Of a DNA stretch of 64,000 nucleotides, positions 58,885 to 64,000 are shown piece by piece. The DNA is taken from positions 1,364,001 to 1,428,000 of the forward strand of contig NZ_LS398548.1 in the NCBI RefSeq assembly GCF_900327275.1, given 5' to 3'. The stretch's first letter is position 1. Each line of letters begins with the position of its first letter. The translations under genes and the position numbers were made by a program. Below the pieces are notes generated by a model that saw only the letters and a program-made list of their open reading frames with translations, ran no database searches and was not told the origin of the DNA. The DNA comes from Orientia tsutsugamushi (GTDB lineage Bacteria > Pseudomonadota > Alphaproteobacteria > Rickettsiales > Rickettsiaceae).

Positions 58885-59658
58885 ATGCATAAAATTTATA
58901 CCTTAGATGATGGTAGGTTTATTGCTTACAGGCAACATAAAAGTCAAAAAAACAGTTTAATTAATATTATTTTTCTCCATGGTATGATGTCCAACATGTC
59001 AGGTAAGAAGTCTAGTTATTTATATCAACTATGTCAAGAAGAAGATCTCAACTTCTTAGCTTTTGACAATTATGGTCATGGTAATTCTTCTGGTCGATTT
59101 ATTGATCAAACCATTGAGAGTTGGTTTGATGCAACTCGCGCTATTATGTATCACACTAGCAATAATTTTAAAAATATTATTGTTGGTTCAAGTTTAGGAG
59201 GCTGGTTAGCAATACTAGCTGCTATTAAAAACGAAATTGAAATTAGTGGAGTAGTTGCTTTAGCTCCTGCAATAGATTTTACAGAAACTTTAATTTGGAA
59301 TAAGCTTACTGAAAAAAATAAAAACATTATGATTCATACCGGATATATTGAATTGGGTGGAACAGGAAATACGTGTAACAATAAGTATCATATAAGTTAT
59401 AATCTAATATGTAATGCTAGGAAATATTTATTGTTAAATAAACCTACTATTAATATTCAGTGTCCTATTGCTATTATTCATGGTATGCAGGATCAAGAGG
59501 TGCCATATCAAGGATCTATAGATCTAATTAATAAAGTTCAAACTCATTATTCTACTCTTAAGCTACTAAAATATGCCGACCATTTTCTTTCAGATTCTGT
59601 TAGCTTAAGTCATATATCTTATGCTATCAAGGAAATTATTAATGCCAGATTAGTGTAA
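58885..59658 (+). CDS. Alpha/beta hydrolase (serine esterase or peptidase type)
   Basis: A 257-residue protein with an oxyanion-loop HGMMSNMSGKK, DNYGHGNSSG, nucleophile elbow GSSLGGW (Ser near 97), the acid in HGMQDQEVPY and the histidine in ADHFLSD. There is no signal peptide. The closest general group is S33/'serine aminopeptidase' hydrolases; the substrate is unknown. The N-terminus starts directly at the core strands, so the ATG at 58885 fits. Confidence 0.88.
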   Translation: MHKIYTLDDGRFIAYRQHKSQKNSLINIIFLHGMMSNMSGKKSSYLYQLCQEEDLNFLAFDNYGHGNSSGRFIDQTIESWFDATRAIMYHTSNNFKNIIVGSSLGGWLAILAAIKNEIEISGVVALAPAIDFTETLIWNKLTEKNKNIMIHTGYIELGGTGNTCNNKYHISYNLICNARKYLLLNKPTINIQCPIAIIHGMQDQEVPYQGSIDLINKVQTHYSTLKLLKYADHFLSDSVSLSHISYAIKEIINARLV

Positions 59659-59684
59659 TGAAGAATGATTAGCGAGTAACCGTT

Positions 59685-59870
59685 CCTTAATTGAGTATAT
59701 AAAAAAACATCTACATTTAGAGCATACTAGACATCGTTCTCTTATTAATTGTTTTATATATAATCGCTTCTCTTGCTACTTATTCTATCTCCAAACTTAA
59801 TTCCAATCTTATCTCATGTTCGTTTTCTTCTACTCCAGTATTCTGCTCTAGCATTTATAATTGTATAGTA
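59685..59870 (+). mobile_element. IS982-family remnant (first subtype)
   Basis: It reads NRSLIEYIKKHLHLEHTRHR and SLATYSISKLNSNLIS, ending in ctctagcatttataa, a decayed element end. An internal deletion removes part of SVFNVL. The remaining 59871-60037 shows nothing else. Confidence 0.75.
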
Positions 59871-60037
59871 CAACAGAAGTGTTAATAAACGTAATAGAAA
59901 AACATTTGCCAAAAATGGTTTATCTTAAACTTATTGCTTTATTTGAGCACGATATAGTTCTAACTAGAATAGTCATAGGTTTTACGTTTACTATACCTAG
60001 ATTTTAACTTATTTTTTGTATCAAACTCTTGTTTAAA

Positions 60038-62035
60038 TTAAAATAAGAAATCCATATAATATATTTCATTATGCTGCTGATGAAGAATAGTTCTGTATAC
60101 ATGAATATTTTCTAATACCCTTTGTACATAATTTCGTTTGTTAGATGGAATAATTTCTATCCAGTCAATCACTTTATACTTATCATCTTTATATTTACAT
60201 GGATCACCATAAATTTCTATCCACCCCTTCATTCCTGCCCGGCCTCTAACTCGAGATGGACCAGCATTATACGAAGCAGTAGCTAATACATATGAACCAT
60301 CATTAATATCTAGCATTCTTTTCCAGTAGTGGCTACCAAGCTTAATATTATAACTAGGATCAGTAATAAGCTTAGTAGCCACATATGGAATTTTTAGAAA
60401 TTTAGTAGCAACATCTTTTGCTGTTGCTGGCATTATCTGCATTAATCCTTGATCATTAGATGCTCCAATAGCTGATGCATCAAACATTGATTCATGCATA
60501 ATAACACTGTACAATATGTCCTTATCTATGTAGGAATCTATCATGTTATATGGTGTTGGATAAGAATAGTGAGTAGGGAATAAAGCTTCACATTCAGCGA
60601 ATTTAATTAATTTTGCAACATAAGAAACGTCTTTTATACCAGTTAATTCTTGTATATTAATTAGTCTGTGTATAATAGCGTACATTTCGGTATTATTACA
60701 AGCGTGCCTGATAGCTTGTACTGCATATACTTTTGATAATTCTGGTAAATTATTACTTAGTAACATCTCAGCAGCTGTTACGCATTCAATATCGCTAAAC
60801 TCAATATTGTCTATGTTAATTTGCAAATCAGAGAATAGTGGCAACACTTTATTCTCAGTTTCAAGAATAGCTAATTGTCCATAAAAGGTATATGGATACT
60901 GAGTAGCTTTTTTATAATAATCCTGAGCAATTTGACTGTTTCCTGCTACTTGATTAGCTCTACCTAGCCAATAATATGATTTTGATATATCTATGGGTTT
61001 TGTAACTTGTTGTGCCATGTTAGTAAAATAAGTAATAGCATCAGCTGAATTATGTAAAAACCTAAGAGCAATCCAGCCAGCTAGCCAATTATATTCGATA
61101 GAAGTATATACATCATCCACTATAGCATTCTTTATAATGTTATATGCAGCAGAGTAATTATGTGTAGCTAGCAATCCTTTTGCAGCCTCTGATCTTAATT
61201 GCCACCATAATTTTGAAGAAAATAAAAAATTATCTGTAATTTTTGACTCCAGAACCTGAGAAAAAAGTTGTTCTAGTTCAGAGCTATAATCATTATTTTT
61301 CAATTTATATGTTAAAATGCTATACAATACTTCATTTTTATAACGCTGAGTTGTTGGTAACTGTGCAAATAATTTCTCTGTATTATTATCATTACTAGCT
61401 GCTGCAATCATAAAATTCAAAACTTGTTGATTTAGTTTTTTTTTACCAGCCTTGCTTAACAAAACTTTAGCATTAGGTATTTTATTTGTTAATATAAACT
61501 GTGCGATCTTAGCATAATAATAGTCTATTGTTAACAAATCACAAAAATTATCTAAAAAAGGTATTATATAGTCAGAATCACAAAACTTCCAGGCAGTATG
61601 TATTATCTTATTTCTTATGTCCAAATCTGTTATAAGCTTATAAGCAGCTAAAGCATAATAATAATAGCCTTTAGCTGTTTGAGGAGGGGTTTTATTAAAC
61701 CATCTAATTATTAAGTTTTGATCAGTAAAATGGTTAATAACTTTTTCTGCGCGTTTAGCTATATGATTTTTTTGTGGATGATTTGGATTAGCTTGTAAAA
61801 AAGCTATAATATCTTCAAATGTTATGCCAGTGTCAGAATACAGAAATTTTTGTGCTAAAGCTATCTTATATAAAATTTCATTGCCAGAATTTTCAGCTGT
61901 CAATACAGCTTCGTTCCACTGTTTATTTCTTAGATGCTGATATGTTATATTTTCATAGGAATCTTGAGCGCATACTGAGTACAATAAATAAATATTGATA
62001 ATAACAGTAAAAAAGGTTAACTTAATGATTTTCAT
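60038..62035 (-). CDS. slt: Soluble lytic murein transglycosylase
   Basis: A 665-residue protein with a signal peptide (IIKLTFFTVIINIYLLYSVCA). A long alpha-solenoid (about 30-480) with TPR-like helices is followed by the SLT domain at about 500-640. The catalytic glutamate is in ILYSVIMHESMFDASAIG; GLMQIMPATAKDVA and ATASYNAGPSRVRG complete the fold. Slt cleaves peptidoglycan to anhydromuropeptides in the periplasm. Its presence is of interest, given the very low peptidoglycan content reported for Orientia. It is divergent from fabD with 41 bases between. Confidence 0.93.
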   Translation of the reverse strand: MKIIKLTFFTVIINIYLLYSVCAQDSYENITYQHLRNKQWNEAVLTAENSGNEILYKIALAQKFLYSDTGITFEDIIAFLQANPNHPQKNHIAKRAEKVINHFTDQNLIIRWFNKTPPQTAKGYYYYALAAYKLITDLDIRNKIIHTAWKFCDSDYIIPFLDNFCDLLTIDYYYAKIAQFILTNKIPNAKVLLSKAGKKKLNQQVLNFMIAAASNDNNTEKLFAQLPTTQRYKNEVLYSILTYKLKNNDYSSELEQLFSQVLESKITDNFLFSSKLWWQLRSEAAKGLLATHNYSAAYNIIKNAIVDDVYTSIEYNWLAGWIALRFLHNSADAITYFTNMAQQVTKPIDISKSYYWLGRANQVAGNSQIAQDYYKKATQYPYTFYGQLAILETENKVLPLFSDLQINIDNIEFSDIECVTAAEMLLSNNLPELSKVYAVQAIRHACNNTEMYAIIHRLINIQELTGIKDVSYVAKLIKFAECEALFPTHYSYPTPYNMIDSYIDKDILYSVIMHESMFDASAIGASNDQGLMQIMPATAKDVATKFLKIPYVATKLITDPSYNIKLGSHYWKRMLDINDGSYVLATASYNAGPSRVRGRAGMKGWIEIYGDPCKYKDDKYKVIDWIEIIPSNKRNYVQRVLENIHVYRTILHQQHNEIYYMDFLF

Positions 62036-62076
62036 ATTTAATATCCAACTCTAGGAATATATACAAAAGAATATCT

Positions 62077-63015
62077 ATGTATACAGTATTTGTTTTTCCT
62101 GGTCAAGGAGTACAATTTGTTGGTATGGGAAAAGATTTATATGATAATTTTCCTGTAGCTAGAGATGTTTTTCATGAGGTAAACGATATTATTGCAGAAA
62201 AATTAACAGATATTATATTTAATGGGCCTATCAGTACTCTAACATTAACTAAGAATGCTCAACTAGCAATTATGGCAGTTTCAATGGCAATAATTAGAGT
62301 ATTAGAGCAACAAGCTACTATGGAATGTTATCACATGGCAGATTATGTAGCTGGACATTCTTTGGGTGAATACAGCGCACTGTGTGTAGCTGGTGCTTTA
62401 TCATTAGATGAAGTTACGAAGATACTCAAGGTTAGAGCTGATGCTATGCATGCTGTAGCATCTAGATGTGATGGTAGTATGGCAGCTTGTCTTGGTGTTA
62501 CCATGAAAGAATTAAATCCAATTCTTGACTATTGTTCCACTATAGGAGTCTGCGAAATTGCTAATGACAATATATTGGGACAAATAGTTATTAGTGGTCA
62601 TACTACTGCAATTAACTTAGCAATGAATATGTTGCATGCTCAAGGCAAGAAAGCTATCAAATTAAACGTAAGTGGTCCTTTTCACTGTTCACTAATGGCA
62701 GAGGCTACAAGCATATTTAGGCAAGCTATTGATAAAGTAAATATTAAACCTACCAAAATGATTATTGTTGCTAATTACAGCGCTAATATTGTTACTACGC
62801 CTATTGATATTAAAAATTGCCTAATAAGACAGATTGAAGGGAAAGTAAGGTGGAGGGAAACTTTAGATTTACTACAACAAAAAAATGTTAGTAAACTAGT
62901 TGAAATAGGTCCTGGCAAAGTTTTAATTAATCTAGCCAAAAAAGGACAATATACTTTTAAATGTAGTAGCATCAATTCAATATTTGAAATTGATGCTTTC
63001 TTAAATAATATATAA
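62077..63015 (+). CDS. fabD: Malonyl-CoA:ACP transacylase
   Basis: A 312-residue enzyme that loads malonyl groups on acyl carrier protein for fatty-acid synthesis. Visible are FPGQGVQFVGMGKDLYDNF, catalytic Ser in AGHSLGEYSALCVAGALS (about 91), the arginine in VRADAM and catalytic His in GPFHCSLM. The C-terminal LVEIGPGKVLINL is typical. The stop codon lies within the inverted end of the foldback element that follows, so the last codons may have been changed by that insertion. Confidence 0.96.
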   Translation: MYTVFVFPGQGVQFVGMGKDLYDNFPVARDVFHEVNDIIAEKLTDIIFNGPISTLTLTKNAQLAIMAVSMAIIRVLEQQATMECYHMADYVAGHSLGEYSALCVAGALSLDEVTKILKVRADAMHAVASRCDGSMAACLGVTMKELNPILDYCSTIGVCEIANDNILGQIVISGHTTAINLAMNMLHAQGKKAIKLNVSGPFHCSLMAEATSIFRQAIDKVNIKPTKMIIVANYSANIVTTPIDIKNCLIRQIEGKVRWRETLDLLQQKNVSKLVEIGPGKVLINLAKKGQYTFKCSSINSIFEIDAFLNNI

Positions 63016-63388
63016 CGCCAGTTTAGGATAAGAAAAAGCAGGGAAAGCATAATGTAAAAGGTCTACGAGAGATAATGCACAATTAAATTATGCGATATAT
63101 TTAAATATAATTTCAATTAATAACAGTTTATTTATTGCTTATATTTCTACAAGTATTAGTTCATAATACTATACTTAATAACCTGAACATTGACCATTGT
63201 AATACTTGTATATATATCTCTTTCTAACTGTTTCTTATTCTAAATTTGCATTTGCAAACATGCGAGCAATAAATGGCTATTAATTAAAACTATATTTAAT
63301 ATATCACATAATTATAATTGCACATTATCTTTTGTATACCTTTTGTATTATGCCTTCCCTGCTTTCTCTTATCCTAAACTGGCGTTAT
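63012..63388. repeat. Foldback element of 377 bp with long inverted arms and IS982-like ends
   Basis: The left arm begins ataacgccagtttaggataa and the right arm ends ttatcctaaactggcgttat, perfect inverses. The match continues with few mismatches for roughly 97 bases and more loosely to about 125. No ORF is present. The terminal sequence resembles the IS982 remnant ends at 6460-6480 (ttatcctaaattagcgttat) and 22545-22560, so it is probably a non-autonomous derivative mobilised by that transposase. In RNA it would form a giant hairpin after fabD. Confidence 0.85.
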
Positions 63389-63836
63389 TATATACTTATA
63401 GCTGGTGAACTATTAGTGCTAGCCACTGCTTTTCAGTTTTTCTTAAAGCTTTTCCATCAGCATTTGTTCACCATCTCCACTATTCTGAAAGAAAATTCAT
63501 GACAAAATAATAAAAGATTGTTGCATTATCATTACTATCATTAAATATCAGATATAACAGTGAACGCAGAGCATATTTAGCTTAACAAAAGCAGTTTTTT
63601 TGGGGAAATATAGTAGGAAAAACTTTTTTAAAAATTCTTATATATGAAGGGCTTATGGTAGCCTGCTTTAATTTTTTATAGTATATTAGGTCTTTCATTT
63701 CCAGCTCTGTTCTTTTCTTTCAACAGCTAGCTCACTTACACTTAGTATCGCACTCAGAAAAGTTTCCGAATTACGTTGACAATCAAAATGAGTTATACTA
63801 ATTTTTGTATTAAATTTAATGATTTTATAATACTCA
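63389..63836. other. Intergenic region before pheS with a repeat end
   Basis: No gene is seen. At 63702-63741 lies a copy of one end of the repeat at 8435-8606 (ctgttcttttctttcaacag, agctagctcactta). A TTGACA at 63776-63781 with a TAATTT 17 bases later could be the pheS promoter. Confidence 0.5.
63776..63804 (+). promoter_or_regulatory. Possible pheS promoter
   Basis: TTGACA, a 17-base spacer and TAATTT stand 33 bases before the pheS ATG. The -35 box is perfect and the -10 weak. A TATAAT also occurs at 63825, too close to the start unless the message is leaderless. Confidence 0.35.
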
Positions 63837-64000
63837 ATGCTTAATCAAATTTTAGCTAAATTTAAAGAAGAAATTAGCAACATTAATGAAAAGAAGGCAT
63901 TAAATGATCTTAAATTATCATATTTAGGAAAATCAGGCATTATTACATTACAATTTAAAAAGATAGTAGAACTGAATGTTGAAAACAGAAAGGAGTATAG
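63837..64000 (+). CDS. pheS: Phenylalanyl-tRNA synthetase alpha chain, N-terminus (runs off the window)
   Basis: The frame from the ATG at 63837 reads MLNQILAKFKEEISNINEKK, then ALNDLKLSYLGKSGIITLQF and KKIVELNVENRKEY to the window end. The KLSYLGKSG-I-T block, followed by the helix with ...NRKEY, is the conserved start of bacterial PheS, whose N-terminal coiled coil binds tRNA(Phe). Only 54 codons are visible. Confidence 0.88.
   Translation, partial: MLNQILAKFKEEISNINEKKALNDLKLSYLGKSGIITLQFKKIVELNVENRKEY

Noticed and set aside
63825-63839. TATAAT directly before the pheS ATG as a promoter for leaderless mRNA
   Set aside because: TATAAT is frequent by chance at this base composition, and an upstream TTGACA offers another start.

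Overview
The window looks like a chromosomal segment of an obligate intracellular Rickettsiales bacterium, most likely Orientia tsutsugamushi or a very close relative. This is a judgement from gene content and reading experience; no database was searched. The signs are very AT-rich DNA, a small set of rickettsial housekeeping genes (petA/petB, ccmA/ccmB, atpD/atpC, fabD, pheS), and repeated fragments of a conjugative element of the RAGE type (Rickettsiales amplified genetic element: F-like tra genes, Ti-like traA/traD, integrase, ankyrin and TPR proteins, SpoT-like hydrolases, histidine kinases, Rpn nucleases). Much of the remaining sequence consists of decayed insertion sequences.

Layout. 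1-5469 is a RAGE tra block on the minus strand (integrase pseudogene, traL, traE, traK, pilin-like gene, traB, traV, start of traC). 5888-7415 holds IS982 and IS5 remnants around a scrap of TPR gene. 7582-11353 carries a family 4 uracil-DNA glycosylase and an APC permease, separated by degraded integrase and IS pieces. 11693-14611 is a 972-residue protein with eleven roughly 40-residue alpha-helical repeats (seven almost identical) and a duplicated C-terminal domain; it is the least familiar gene here. 16035-21893 is ancestral chromosome: petB, petA, a coiled-coil membrane protein, ccmB, ccmA and a decayed aconitase gene. 22400-32790 is a second RAGE fragment with a DnaA-like replication gene, dnaB, an ankyrin protein, a small outer-membrane-like protein, a histidine kinase, a SpoT-type hydrolase and an Rpn nuclease, ringed by IS and adenine-methylase debris. 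32880-36314 encodes a symporter / histidine kinase / receiver fusion. 37356-54037 is a third RAGE fragment: TPR, traD(Ti), a group II intron, a rearranged relaxase gene with three TOPRIM copies, Rpn, a broken coupling protein traD(F), traH, traF, a Panacea-domain gene and a second TPR gene. 54344-64000 returns to chromosome: an IS110, atpC/atpD, a glycosyltransferase, an alpha/beta hydrolase, slt, fabD and the start of pheS.

How it works together. The conjugation genes would build an F-type mating channel with a Ti-type relaxosome, but integrase, rep, dnaB, traH, both traD(F) halves, the relaxase copy and the intron ORF all carry stops, frameshifts or insertions. These RAGE copies are probably not self-transmissible on their own. 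The effector-like cargo (ankyrin, TPR, SpoT hydrolase, Rpn) is mostly intact. Several non-autonomous repeats (an IS630-derived 104-105 bp MITE in three copies, a 377 bp foldback with IS982-like ends, and others) show how the genome was shuffled. I recognised no tRNA, rRNA or CRISPR array.
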